Assembly: GCF_029869215.1 (NCBI RefSeq) | Contig: NZ_JARWPM010000164.1 | Span: 1 to 40,614, forward strand | Origin: Nocardia carnea | GTDB taxonomy: Bacteria > Actinomycetota > Actinomycetes > Mycobacteriales > Mycobacteriaceae | DNA: 40,614 nt | Reading direction: 5' to 3' | Shown here: in pieces, positions 24,113 to 31,966 of the stretch | How positions within the stretch are numbered: the stretch's first letter is position 1 | Layout: each line of letters opens with the position of its first letter | The notes under the pieces: generated by a model | Told to the model about the DNA's origin: nothing | What the model saw: the letters and a program-made list of their open reading frames with translations, nothing else | Databases searched by the model: none | Translations under genes and position numbers: made by a program

Positions 24113-24790
24113 TCAGGAGGCAACCAACGCGTCCAGGGCCGACAGGAACAATCCCAGCCCGTCGTCGCTCGGACCCGTGAGCGCCTCGGTGGCGTGTTCG
24201 GGGTGCGGCATGAGCCCGACCACGCGTTTGTTCGCCGAGGCGATACCCGCGATCGCGCGCTGGGAGCCGTTGGGGTTGTCGCCCTCGTAGCGGAAGACCA
24301 CCCGGCCCTCGCCCTCGAGTTCGTCTAGTACCGACTGCGAGGCCTGGTAGCGGCCCTCCCCCGATTTCAGCGGGACGAGGATCTGCGCGCCGGGTTCGTA
24401 GCGGGAGGTCCAGGCGGTATCGGTGGCCTCGACCCGCAGCCACTGGTCGCGGCAGATGAAATGCAGGCCCTCGTTGCGGGTGAGCGCCCCGGGCAGCAGA
24501 CCGGCCTCACAGAGCACCTGGAAACCGTTGCAGATGCCGAGCACCGGCATCCCGTTACCGGCCGCCTCGATCACGGTGCCCATCACGGGGGCGAACCGGG
24601 CGATCGCGCCGCAGCGCAGGTAGTCACCGTAGGAGAAGCCGCCGGGGACCACGACCGCGTCCACGCCCTTGAGGTCGGCATCGGCGTGCCAGAGGTTCAC
24701 CGCGTCGGCGCCGGCCAGCCGGACGGCGCGGACGGCGTCCACATCGTCGAGCGTGCCGGGGAAGGTGATGACCCCGATCCGGGCGGTCAC
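24113..24790 (-). CDS. purQ: FGAM synthase glutaminase subunit PurQ
   Basis: 225 residues, class I glutamine amidotransferase that supplies ammonia to PurL. Nucleophile Cys87 in LGICNGFQ; catalytic His and Glu in [10 protein letters not shown]; oxyanion motif [15 protein letters not shown] start overlapping the purS stop by four bases (GTGA), so the two subunits are made together. Corresponds to Rv0788. Confidence 0.95.
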   Translation of the reverse strand: MTARIGVITFPGTLDDVDAVRAVRLAGADAVNLWHADADLKGVDAVVVPGGFSYGDYLRCGAIARFAPVMGTVIEAAGNGMPVLGICNGFQVLCEAGLLPGALTRNEGLHFICRDQWLRVEATDTAWTSRYEPGAQILVPLKSGEGRYQASQSVLDELEGEGRVVFRYEGDNPNGSQRAIAGIASANKRVVGLMPHPEHATEALTGPSDDGLGLFLSALDALVAS

Positions 24791-25023
24791 GAGACGCGCA
24801 CCACCTTCCAGTCCTCGATCACGGTGTTGGCCAGCAGCGATTCGGCGATCGCCGCGAGCTGGTCGTCGCTCATATCGTCGCCGACCTCGAGTTCGAACCG
24901 TTTGCCCTGCCGGACATCGGTGACACCTTCGAATCCCAGGCGCGGTAGCGCGCCGGCTATGGCCTGCCCCTGGGGATCCAGGATCTCGGCCTTCGGCATC
25001 ACCTCGACCACGACACGTGCCAC
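24787..25023 (-). CDS. purS: FGAM synthase subunit PurS
   Basis: 78 residues, the small subunit that holds PurL and PurQ together. Typical sequence: [35 protein letters not shown] and [15 protein letters not shown] start 25023 with GAGGAG six bases upstream. First gene of purSQ. The leader contains two overlapping hairpins, one of which covers half of the ribosome site. Corresponds to Rv0787A. Confidence 0.95.
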   Translation of the reverse strand: MARVVVEVMPKAEILDPQGQAIAGALPRLGFEGVTDVRQGKRFELEVGDDMSDDQLAAIAESLLANTVIEDWKVVRVS

Positions 25024-25029
25024 GGGTTG

Positions 25030-25067
25030 CTCCTCACGAAAAGGGGTGAGCTGCGCCCGGCGCAGCT
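25030..25067 (-). promoter_or_regulatory. purSQ leader: two overlapping hairpins at the ribosome site
   Basis: AGCTGCGCC-C-GGCGCAGCT (25049-25067) is a perfect 9-bp inverted repeat. On the minus strand it is followed by CACCCCTTTT, which looks like an intrinsic terminator. CTCAC-N8-GTGAG (25033-25050) overlaps it by two bases and covers half of the GAGGAG ribosome site at 25030-25035. The two cannot both form fully, so an attenuator or initiation control of purSQ is possible. Confidence 0.5.
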
Positions 25068-25099
25068 GCGGGCCGGAACGCTGATGGGGTTACCTGAGC

Positions 25100-25105
25100 A
25101 GCCTA
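25100..25105 (-). promoter_or_regulatory. -10 element TAGGCT of purSQ
   Basis: TAGGCT on the minus strand about 77 bases before the purS start; the transcript would carry both leader hairpins. Confidence 0.45.
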
Positions 25106-25185
25106 ATTGCCGGTCGGCGAGGCGGTCACGGCGGGTGACGTACGGGCAGGCGGCGGCAGCCCCGAATCCGGCACGAACCTTTTTA

Positions 25186-25200
25186 TGGACTATTTGTCCA
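25186..25200 (+). promoter_or_regulatory. TetR-type operator, site 1 of the dehydrogenase-transporter operon
   Basis: TGGAC-TATTT-GTCCA, with 6-bp arms if the flanking A and T are counted. The same pattern recurs at 25221 and, with one mismatch, at 30541 before tetR. Centre-to-centre distance to site 2 is 35 bases. Confidence 0.75.
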
Positions 25201-25212
25201 TTTCTCCGTATC

Positions 25213-25241
25213 GTCACAAGTGGACAAAGTGTCCATATAGT
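25213..25241 (+). promoter_or_regulatory. Operon promoter with operator site 2 in its spacer
   Basis: GTCACA (-35, 25213-25218) and TATAGT (-10, 25236-25241) are 17 bases apart. Operator TGGAC-AAAGT-GTCCA (25221-25235) fills the spacer almost exactly, so a bound repressor would block RNA polymerase. The start codon follows 15 bases later. Confidence 0.7.
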
Positions 25242-25256
25242 TCGGAGGTTCGGGAG

Positions 25257-25994
25257 ATGACAAAAAACACAGGTCGCGTAGCGATCATCACCGGCGGATC
25301 CGGCGGAATCGGCACGGCGAGCGCCGAGCGGCTCGCCGCCGACGGATTCTCGGTGGTCGTGCACTACGCGGGCAACAAGGACCGCGCCGAGGAGGTTGCC
25401 GGCGCGGTGACGGCCGCCGGGGGCCGAGCCGTCGCCGTGGGCGGTGATGTGGCCGACGAGTCCGCGATGGCCGATGTATTCGACCGCGCGGAAAGCGAAT
25501 TCGGCGGGGTCGACGTCGTCGTGCACACCGCCGGGATCATGCCGCTGGCTCCGCTCGCGGAACTGGACCTGGAGACTTTCGACCGCGTCCAGCGCACGAA
25601 CGTCCGCGGCACATTCGTCGTCGACCGGCTCGCGGCCCGCCGCGTCCGCGCAGGCGGGGCGATCATCAACTTCTCCACCTCGGTCACCCGCCTGCAACTC
25701 CCCGGTTACGGCGCCTACGCCGCTTCCAAGGGCGCGGTCGAGGCCATCACCCTCATCCTCGCGCGGGAGTTGCGCGGTCGCGATATCACTGTCAACGCCG
25801 TCGCCCCGGGGCCCACCGCGACCCCGTTGTTCCTGGAAGGCAAAAGCCCGGAGGTGATCGAGCAGATCGCGGGCAACAACCCGTTCCAGCGTCTGGGCAC
25901 CCCGCAGGACATCGCCGAGACGGTGGCCTTCCTGGCCGGTCCGGCCCGCTGGGTCAATGGTCAGGTCCTCTTCACCAACGGCGGTATGGCATGA
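25257..25994 (+). CDS. Short-chain dehydrogenase/reductase (SDR) 1
   Basis: 245 residues, classical NAD(P)-dependent SDR. The cofactor site TGGSGGIG (13-20) and the catalytic set Asn115, Ser (INFSTS, 140-142), Tyr154 and Lys158 (YAASKGA) are intact, as is the PG motif VAPGPTATPLF. Closest in style to 3-oxoacyl-ACP reductase or glucose-dehydrogenase-like SDRs; substrate unknown. Start ATG 25257 with GGAGG eight bases upstream; the longer open frame to 25107 runs over the operators and is rejected. First gene of the putative TetR-controlled operon; its stop overlaps the start of the next SDR. Confidence 0.85.
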   Translation: MTKNTGRVAIITGGSGGIGTASAERLAADGFSVVVHYAGNKDRAEEVAGAVTAAGGRAVAVGGDVADESAMADVFDRAESEFGGVDVVVHTAGIMPLAPLAELDLETFDRVQRTNVRGTFVVDRLAARRVRAGGAIINFSTSVTRLQLPGYGAYAASKGAVEAITLILARELRGRDITVNAVAPGPTATPLFLEGKSPEVIEQIAGNNPFQRLGTPQDIAETVAFLAGPARWVNGQVLFTNGGMA

Positions 25995-26896
25995 GACGGG
26001 CACCGGGCAGGTCCGCCGTATTGATCACCGGATCGGCCACCGGCATCGGCCGCCTGACCGCGGAAACGCTGGCCGCCGCGGGGCATACCGTGTACGCGAC
26101 CATGCGTGATCCGTCGGGCAGCGATGCCGATGCGGCGGCGGATCTCGAAACCCTTGCGCGATCCCGCGATTGGGAGTTGCGCGTTCTCGGCCTGGACGTC
26201 ACGTCGCAGGTATCGGCGGATACCGCGGTGCGGCGCATCCTCGACGAGACCGGCGAGCTGGACGTTATCGTGCACAATGCCGCGCACCTGTTCATCGGGT
26301 ACGTGGAGGCGTTCACCGACAGAGACTTGGCGCGCCTGTTCGATATCAACACCCTCGGGGCACACCGGGTGAACCGTGCGGTACTGCCGTATCTGCGCGG
26401 ACGCCGGTCCGGGACACTGCTCTACGTCGGCAGCACCATCCCGGTGACAACCCCGCCGTTCCTCGGGCCCTATGCGGCATCGAAGGCCGCGTTCGACTCG
26501 CTGGCCGTGGTGACCTCCTACGAGGCCGCCCAATTCGGCATCGAGACCTCGATCGTGATGCCCGGCGTGATCACCCGGGGAACGAATCACTTCGCGGACG
26601 CCGGTCACGCCGGCGACGAGCAGGTGAAGGCGCAGTACGCAGAGCTGGACCCGCTGGTCGCACGAACACACGAGGCGCACGAGCAACTGTTCCCGCCGGG
26701 TACGACCGCCGACCCGCAGCGCGTCGCGGACGAGATCGCGCGCATTCTCGCCCTCCCCGCCGGGCGTAAACCGTTCCGTTCGGTGGTCGACGCCGCACAG
26801 GCCGGTGTCGACCACGTGATGGCGTTCAGCGATCTCACCCGCGAGGCCTTCGTACGCCGGTTGGGCTACGCCGAGACCTTGGAGCTGAAGCGCTAG
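25991..26896 (+). CDS. Short-chain dehydrogenase/reductase (SDR) 2
   Basis: 301 residues. Cofactor site TGSATGIG (13-20), Ser148 (YVGSTIP), Tyr161 and Lys165 (YAASKAA). The NNAG motif is HNAAH here, a small deviation. The extended C-terminal part (about 200-301) resembles SDRs acting on larger or lipophilic substrates. ATG overlaps the SDR 1 stop by four bases (ATGA), so translation is coupled. Substrate unknown. An 83-base gap separates it from the binding-protein gene, with no terminator seen, so one operon is likely. Confidence 0.83.
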   Translation: MRRAPGRSAVLITGSATGIGRLTAETLAAAGHTVYATMRDPSGSDADAAADLETLARSRDWELRVLGLDVTSQVSADTAVRRILDETGELDVIVHNAAHLFIGYVEAFTDRDLARLFDINTLGAHRVNRAVLPYLRGRRSGTLLYVGSTIPVTTPPFLGPYAASKAAFDSLAVVTSYEAAQFGIETSIVMPGVITRGTNHFADAGHAGDEQVKAQYAELDPLVARTHEAHEQLFPPGTTADPQRVADEIARILALPAGRKPFRSVVDAAQAGVDHVMAFSDLTREAFVRRLGYAETLELKR

Positions 26897-26979
26897 GCGG
26901 CCTTGTCTGTCGCACGCACTCGACGAGCACACGATCACGCCCACCGCCCTGACCTCGAGCAGCAGAAGGAAGAAAGACC

Positions 26980-28143
26980 ATGATGAAACAGCACAGACCG
27001 CAGCCGGAACGCTGCGTCGATCACGATCCGCCGCCACCCGGAACGGGCAGGGGCACAGCACACCACCCCGACGGTGGCCGGCGCGGCCGCACCGAAGCCC
27101 CGACCAGGGCTTCACGCCGGAACCGGGGCAGGATCGGCGTCGTCTCCGCCGTAGTCGCGCTGCTCGCCCTCACCGCGTGCACCGGCGATCCCGGCCGGAT
27201 CGAACGCACCGAGGCCGGCCTCGCCCGCCTCGCCATCGATTTCAGCCCCACCGCCAACAACGCCCAGCTGACCCTCGGGGTCGAGCGTGGCATCTTCGCG
27301 CGGCACGGTATCGAGATCGACCAGCGGCCCGGTACCGGAGCCAGTGCCGGTGCCGTCGCGCTCCTGCTGAACGGCCAGATCCAACTGGCAGTCAGCGAGA
27401 TCACCGCGATCCCGACCGCCGCCGCGAACGGTTTCGACGTCGACGTGGTCACCTCCCTGGCGGTCGACTACGAGACCCCGGCGGGCGACGCCTCCGCCCT
27501 CGTCGTACCGGAGACCAGCCCCATCCGGTCCTTCGCCGATCTCGAGGGCCGCACGGTGGCCGTCAACGGCCTGCGCAGCTTCTTCGACCTCACGGTGCTG
27601 GAGGCCGTGCGCCTCGACGGCGGCGATCCCGAACGGGTATCCGTAGTGGCCATACCTTTCGAGGACCAGGTCGCGGCACTACGCCAGGGCAGGGTCGACG
27701 CGATCAGTACGCTGCAGCCATTCGCCGGTGTCCTCACCCGCGACGGATTCCGCTCGGTCGGCAACCCGGCGGCCGCCGCGCTCGGCCCGCACAGTGTCAC
27801 CACCGTCCTGATGGGGGCGGGCGAGTTCGTCGAGGCCAATCCCGATGTGGTCCGGCGGTTCCTGACCGCGCTGGCGGAGGCAGGCCGGTACGCCAACGAA
27901 CATCCCGACGAGGTCCGGCGCACGATCATCGAAACCACCGGCGCCCCGGCGGAGGCGATCGCGCAGATGCCGGTGCCGTGGTACATCACCGGGATCCAGC
28001 GCCCTGCCGCCGAGCGCACGGTCGATCTCATGGCCCGGTACGGCCGTATCGACGACCGGCTGCCGCTCGGCGAATTCGTCTGGGCCGGCTCACCGGACGC
28101 GACCCTCACCGAACCGCCGCGCGATCTGGCGGTGACCCGATGA
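26980..28143 (+). CDS. NMT1/SsuA-type lipoprotein substrate-binding protein
   Basis: 387 residues. The first 46 are Arg/Pro/His-rich, then a signal helix (IGVVSAVVALLALTAC) with lipobox Cys67, so the mature protein is a lipoprotein. The body matches the NitT/TauT/SsuA family: FSPTANNAQLTLGVERGIFARHGIE, LLNGQIQLAVSEITAI and FADLEGRTVAVNG. Such proteins bind nitrate, sulfonates, pyrimidine precursors or aromatic compounds; the ligand cannot be told. AGAAGGA precedes ATG 26980. Overlaps the first permease (ATGA). The unusually long cytoplasmic head suggests the start could be internal, for example nearer residue 44. Confidence 0.85.
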   Translation: MMKQHRPQPERCVDHDPPPPGTGRGTAHHPDGGRRGRTEAPTRASRRNRGRIGVVSAVVALLALTACTGDPGRIERTEAGLARLAIDFSPTANNAQLTLGVERGIFARHGIEIDQRPGTGASAGAVALLLNGQIQLAVSEITAIPTAAANGFDVDVVTSLAVDYETPAGDASALVVPETSPIRSFADLEGRTVAVNGLRSFFDLTVLEAVRLDGGDPERVSVVAIPFEDQVAALRQGRVDAISTLQPFAGVLTRDGFRSVGNPAAAALGPHSVTTVLMGAGEFVEANPDVVRRFLTALAEAGRYANEHPDEVRRTIIETTGAPAEAIAQMPVPWYITGIQRPAAERTVDLMARYGRIDDRLPLGEFVWAGSPDATLTEPPRDLAVTR

Positions 28144-28937
28144 GCACCGCACGCACTCTCGGCCACAGTGCGATGACGATGCGCCTCTGGGCACCCGTAC
28201 TCGCCACCGCCATCGTTCTGGCGCTCTGGGAAATCCTGGCAGTGACCGGGGTGTTCCCGCCCGAACTACCACCGGCCACCGATATCGCCGCATGGCTCGG
28301 ACAGAACCTCGCCGGCTCCGAACTGTGGGTGGCCGTGGGCCGGACCCTCGCGCACTGGCTGCTCGCGCTCGGTATCGGTATCGCGATCGGCGCCACCGTC
28401 GGCGCGCTGATGGCCCTGGTCCCGGTGGTCCACGAACTGCTGCTCGGCGTGGTGGAGTTCTTCCGCCCCATCCCGGTGGTGGTCTACCTGCCGATCATGT
28501 TGCTGCTGTTCGGTGCGCGCCCTCAGGTGGTCGTCATCCTCGCCGCGGTCGCGGCGATCTGGCCGATGCTGTTGCAGACCCTGTACGGGATGCGCGCCAT
28601 CGAACCGGTCATGCGCGATACCGCACGGGTCTACGGCCTCTCGGCCCGGCAGCGGCTCGCCTGGGTCGCCGTCCCGTCGCTGCTGCCCTATTTCGCCACC
28701 GGAGTCCGGCTCGCCTCCACCATCACGCTGCTGGCCGCCGTCAGCGTCGAACTGATCGGCGCGGTGCCCGGCCTGGGCAGCACTCTGTCCACCTACGCGG
28801 CCAACGGCATCTACGACGCCGTCTACGGAATCATCGCCGTCACCGGGCTGATCGGCGTGGCCCTCGATTCCGGGCTGGAGCGCTGGGAACGCCGGGTCCT
28901 GCGCTGGCATCCCTCGCGGCGACCGCGCAACGCCTGA
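28140..28937 (+). CDS. ABC transporter permease 1 (SsuC/TauC type)
   Basis: 265 residues, about six membrane helices. The coupling motif of binding-protein-dependent permeases is seen in DTARVYGLSARQRLAWVAVPSLLPYFATG. Start ATG 28140 overlaps the stop of the binding-protein gene (ATGA). Together with permease 2 it would form a heterodimeric channel, an arrangement less common than the homodimer of most SsuC-type systems. Confidence 0.88.
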   Translation: MSTARTLGHSAMTMRLWAPVLATAIVLALWEILAVTGVFPPELPPATDIAAWLGQNLAGSELWVAVGRTLAHWLLALGIGIAIGATVGALMALVPVVHELLLGVVEFFRPIPVVVYLPIMLLLFGARPQVVVILAAVAAIWPMLLQTLYGMRAIEPVMRDTARVYGLSARQRLAWVAVPSLLPYFATGVRLASTITLLAAVSVELIGAVPGLGSTLSTYAANGIYDAVYGIIAVTGLIGVALDSGLERWERRVLRWHPSRRPRNA

Positions 28938-28949
28938 GGAGGCACGCTC

Positions 28950-29708
28950 ATGAACAAGCTCGTTCTTCGTACCGTCGTCCCGCTCATCCTGCTGATCCTG
29001 TGGTGGGTCACCCCCGCCGGCAGCACCTCACCGTTCTGGCCGCCGCTACCCGATATCCTCGCCGCGTTCCGGGAGACCTGGCTGTTCGAGCGAGCCGGAA
29101 GCGATATCGTGCCCAGCCTCGCCCGCCTACTCGCCGGGCTGGTCTGCGCCGTAGTCACCGGGATCGGTCTCGGGGCCGCGATGGGCCGGCTGCCTCTGCT
29201 CGACGCGGCACTCGCACCGCTGATCCGGTTCTGCCGAGCCGTTCCGGGCCCCGCCCTGGTACCCGTCGCCGTGGTACTGCTCGGCATCGGCGATACGTCC
29301 AAGATCGCCGTAATCGCTTTTGTCAGTATCTTTCCGGTGCTGCTCAACACCGTCGACGCCGTCCGCGGCCTCGACCCGCACTGGGACGATGTGGCCCGCT
29401 CCTACCGGCTGAGCACCCGGCAGCGGGTGACCGCGGTCTATCTACCGGCCGCCGCGCCGCAGATCGCCGTGGGTATCCGCACCGGTCTCGGGATCGCCTT
29501 CATCATGATCGTGATCACCGAGCTGTATGCCGCCACGAACGGCGTCGGTTTCGTCACCCTCACCGCCCGCAATGCCTTCGACGTTCCCCAGATGTGGGCC
29601 GGCACCGTGCTCCTGGGCTTGCTGGGCGTCGCACTCAACGGGCTCTTCCTCATTCTCGAGCGGCGCGTCCTGCGCCGCCACCTCGCTATGACCACCGAAA
29701 GGAACTGA
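28950..29708 (+). CDS. ABC transporter permease 2 (SsuC/TauC type)
   Basis: 252 residues, about six membrane helices; coupling loop DDVARSYRLSTRQRVTAVYLPAAAPQIAVG. GAGGAGG precedes ATG 28950, 12 bases after permease 1. Similar in design to permease 1 but clearly diverged, so not a recent duplicate. Confidence 0.88.
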   Translation: MNKLVLRTVVPLILLILWWVTPAGSTSPFWPPLPDILAAFRETWLFERAGSDIVPSLARLLAGLVCAVVTGIGLGAAMGRLPLLDAALAPLIRFCRAVPGPALVPVAVVLLGIGDTSKIAVIAFVSIFPVLLNTVDAVRGLDPHWDDVARSYRLSTRQRVTAVYLPAAAPQIAVGIRTGLGIAFIMIVITELYAATNGVGFVTLTARNAFDVPQMWAGTVLLGLLGVALNGLFLILERRVLRRHLAMTTERN

Positions 29709-29709
29709 C

Positions 29710-30477
29710 ATGCTCCGGGTACGTCAACTGCACAAGACCTACGGCACCGGCACCGATGCGGTCGAAGCCGTCCGCGATCTCACCATGGAAGTCCGGGCCG
29801 GCGAGTTCGTCTGCATCGTCGGTCCTTCCGGCGCCGGCAAGACCACGCTGCTGCGTTGCCTCAGCGGCCTGTCCACGCCGACCTCGGGCACCGTCACCCT
29901 CAACGGCGCCGAGGTGACCGAACCGCCGGCGACCATGGCCTCGGTTTTCCAGGATTACAGCCGGTCACTGATGCCGTGGTTCACGGTCGCGCGCAACGTC
30001 GGCCTGCCTCTGTACAACAAGGTCCCCGATCCGGCCGAACGGCAACGGCGGGTGGCCGATTCGCTGCGCGCGGTCGGTCTCGACGGCTTCGGCTCCCGCT
30101 ACCCCTGGCAGCTCTCGGGGGGCATGCAGCAGCGGGTCGCGATCGCTCGCGGCCTGGCCTACCGGCCGGAGATCTTGTTACTCGACGAGCCCTTCGCCTC
30201 GGTCGACGCCCAGACCCGCGCCGACCTCGAAGACCTCATCCTGCGTATCCGTGCCGAAACCGGCGTGACGATGGTGCTGGTGACCCACGATATCGACGAA
30301 GCCGTCTATCTCGCCGACCGCGTTGTGGTGCTGTCACCGCGCCCGAGCGTTGTCCTCGCCACCATCGGCGTGGATCTCCCCCGCCCGCGCGACCAGCTGA
30401 CGACCAAGGCGTTGCCCCGGTTCGCCGAGTTACGCACCGAGGTCATGGATCTGATCCGCACGAAAGCGGTGGCCTGA
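29710..30477 (+). CDS. ABC transporter ATPase (SsuB/TauB type)
   Basis: 255 residues. Walker A GPSGAGKTT (38-46), Q-loop VFQDYSRSLMPW, signature LSGGMQQR (135-142), Walker B LLLDEPFASVDA and switch His in VTHDIDEAVYL. The DIDEA motif is typical of the nitrate/taurine/sulfonate group. Starts directly after permease 2. Energises import through the two permeases. Confidence 0.92.
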   Translation: MLRVRQLHKTYGTGTDAVEAVRDLTMEVRAGEFVCIVGPSGAGKTTLLRCLSGLSTPTSGTVTLNGAEVTEPPATMASVFQDYSRSLMPWFTVARNVGLPLYNKVPDPAERQRRVADSLRAVGLDGFGSRYPWQLSGGMQQRVAIARGLAYRPEILLLDEPFASVDAQTRADLEDLILRIRAETGVTMVLVTHDIDEAVYLADRVVVLSPRPSVVLATIGVDLPRPRDQLTTKALPRFAELRTEVMDLIRTKAVA

Positions 30478-30540
30478 TCCGAACCGTGTGGCCCGGGCCC
30501 CGCTGTCGGCGTCCGGGCTACACGCACTCGTTAAGCTATA

Positions 30541-30555
30541 TAGACAGTCTGTCCA
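30541..30555 (+). promoter_or_regulatory. TetR-type operator upstream of tetR
   Basis: TAGAC-AGTCT-GTCCA, one mismatch from the TGGAC-N5-GTCCA sites at 25186 and 25221. It overlaps the AT-rich CTATATAGAC stretch, the likely -10 region of tetR, fitting autorepression. Confidence 0.65.
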
Positions 30556-30599
30556 CATGATGCGGGTGCCGGCACGTGGCCCGCTCGGAAAGGAAGGTC

Positions 30600-31199
30600 A
30601 TGTCCGACAGCACGGCCACCCGCCGGGGACGAGGCCGCAGGCCCGCGGCCGATGTGCGCGCCGAGGTGCTCACGGCGGCGGGGCGCATCCTGCTGCAGGA
30701 CGGGGTCCGCGCGGTCACTTTCGACCGAGTCGCGAAAGAAGCGGGCTCGAGCAAGACGACCCTCTACAAGTGGTGGCCTTCGCCGGGCGCGCTCGCGGCC
30801 GAAGCCTTTTTCACGCAGAGCGCGCAGGCGCTCGAATTCGCCGACAGCGGCGATCTCCGCGCGGACCTCATCGCCCAGCTCACCTCCTTCGTTCGCTTGA
30901 TGACGGGGACCGGTCATCCCATTACCGAGCTCATCGGCGCCGCGCAACTCGACTCGGATCTCGCGCGGGCCTGGTCGGAGAACTATGCCCTGCCGCGCCG
31001 CGAACTCGCCCGTCTCCGTTTGCAGACCGCACAACAGCAGGGCCAGCTCCGCGAGGACGCGGACCTGCACGTCATCGTCGACCAACTGTGGGGCGCCTGC
31101 TACCACCGGCTACTCGTCCTCAAGGTCCCGCTCGAGGAATCGATGGTGGAGCGCCTGGTCGACCAGGCCTTGTACGGCGCCGCGCCGCCGCGGTCCTAA
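30600..31199 (+). CDS. TetR family transcriptional regulator
   Basis: 199 residues. A basic head (RRGRGRRPAADVRAEVL) is followed by the TetR helix-turn-helix FDRVAKEAGSSKTTLYKWW (about 41-59) and a ligand-binding C-terminal domain with the usual GACYHRLL helix. ATG 30600 with AAGGAAGG upstream; an upstream in-frame start (30576) lies over that ribosome site. It follows the ATPase gene by 122 bases and has its own operator-like site. It probably represses the dehydrogenase-transporter operon and itself (inferred from shared operators). The inducer may be the transported compound. Confidence 0.88.
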   Translation: MSDSTATRRGRGRRPAADVRAEVLTAAGRILLQDGVRAVTFDRVAKEAGSSKTTLYKWWPSPGALAAEAFFTQSAQALEFADSGDLRADLIAQLTSFVRLMTGTGHPITELIGAAQLDSDLARAWSENYALPRRELARLRLQTAQQQGQLREDADLHVIVDQLWGACYHRLLVLKVPLEESMVERLVDQALYGAAPPRS

Positions 31200-31202
31200 C
31201 CT
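31197..31202 (+). promoter_or_regulatory. -10 element TAACCT of the MBL gene
   Basis: TAACCT, whose TAA is also the stop codon of tetR, is followed by six bases and the ATG of the next gene, implying a leaderless transcript. Confidence 0.5.
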
Positions 31203-31208
31203 GGGGCC

Positions 31209-31853
31209 ATGCATATAGCCCATTTCGGTCACTCCTGCGTACTCGTCGAACTGCACGGCAAGAAGGTCCTCTTCGATCCCGGCGCGTTCTCGCACGGTTT
31301 CGAGGGTCTCACCGGATTGGATGCCATCGCCGTCACCCACCAGCACGCCGACCATATCGACCCGAACCGTATCGAGGCGCTGATCTCGGCCAATCCCGGC
31401 GCCCGGCTGCTGTCGGACCCGCAGACCGCCGAACTGCAGGACGGCCCGTGGGAGGCCGTGCACGCCGGACATGTCATCGAACTCGGCGATCTGCGGATCA
31501 CCGGTGGCGGCGGCCGGCACGCGGTGATCCACCCCGACCTCCCGGTCGTCGACAACACCGTATTCCAGCTCGGCAGCGCCGAGAACCCGACCAGTTTCGT
31601 CCACCCCGGCGATTCCCTCTGGGTGCCCTACACCCCGGTGGACGTGCTGGCGATCCCGGCCGCGGCCCCATGGATGAAGATCAGCGAAGCCGTGGACTAC
31701 CTGCGCGCGGTCGCCCCGCGAGCGGCGTTCCCCATCCACTACGGGATCATCGCCGAGCCGGCCTGGGGCGTGTACTTCAGCCGCCTGGACGAAATGCGCA
31801 AGAGCAATACCGAATTCACGGTCCTGACCCCGGAAAACACCACCACGTTCTGA
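31209..31853 (+). CDS. Metallo-beta-lactamase fold hydrolase (UlaG-like)
   Basis: 214 residues. Metal site motif THQHADHID (His44, His46, Asp48, His49), a further His in GGRHAVIH and the terminal His in FPIHYGII. This is the short, single-domain type related to UlaG and predicted Zn-dependent hydrolases; no N-terminal signal. Substrate unknown. Leaderless start 31209, so expressed apart from tetR although only ten bases away. Confidence 0.85.
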   Translation: MHIAHFGHSCVLVELHGKKVLFDPGAFSHGFEGLTGLDAIAVTHQHADHIDPNRIEALISANPGARLLSDPQTAELQDGPWEAVHAGHVIELGDLRITGGGGRHAVIHPDLPVVDNTVFQLGSAENPTSFVHPGDSLWVPYTPVDVLAIPAAAPWMKISEAVDYLRAVAPRAAFPIHYGIIAEPAWGVYFSRLDEMRKSNTEFTVLTPENTTTF

Positions 31854-31927
31854 CCCGGCCCGCAATCGCCGACATCAGGGACACGCACTGAGCCCGAACC
31901 CACCGAACACCACCTCACGACCTGAAC

Positions 31928-31962
31928 CCGCCGCCCCCGCTATCGCCGATCAGGGGCGGCGG
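31928..31962. terminator. Bidirectional terminator between convergent genes
   Basis: CCGCCGCCCC (31928-31937) and GGGGCGGCGG (31953-31962) form a perfect 10-bp stem with a 15-base loop, in the gap between the MBL gene and the convergent DUF2334 gene. Confidence 0.75.
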
Positions 31963-31966
31963 AGCC

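Noticed and set aside
25107..25256. Upstream extension of SDR 1
   Set aside because: The extended frame runs through both operators and the promoter. ATG 25257 has a good ribosome site and matches the family start.
28140..28937. Longer frame fused to permease 1 (from 27177)
   Set aside because: The added part is antisense-like shadow over the binding-protein gene. ATG 28140 with the ATGA overlap is the natural start.
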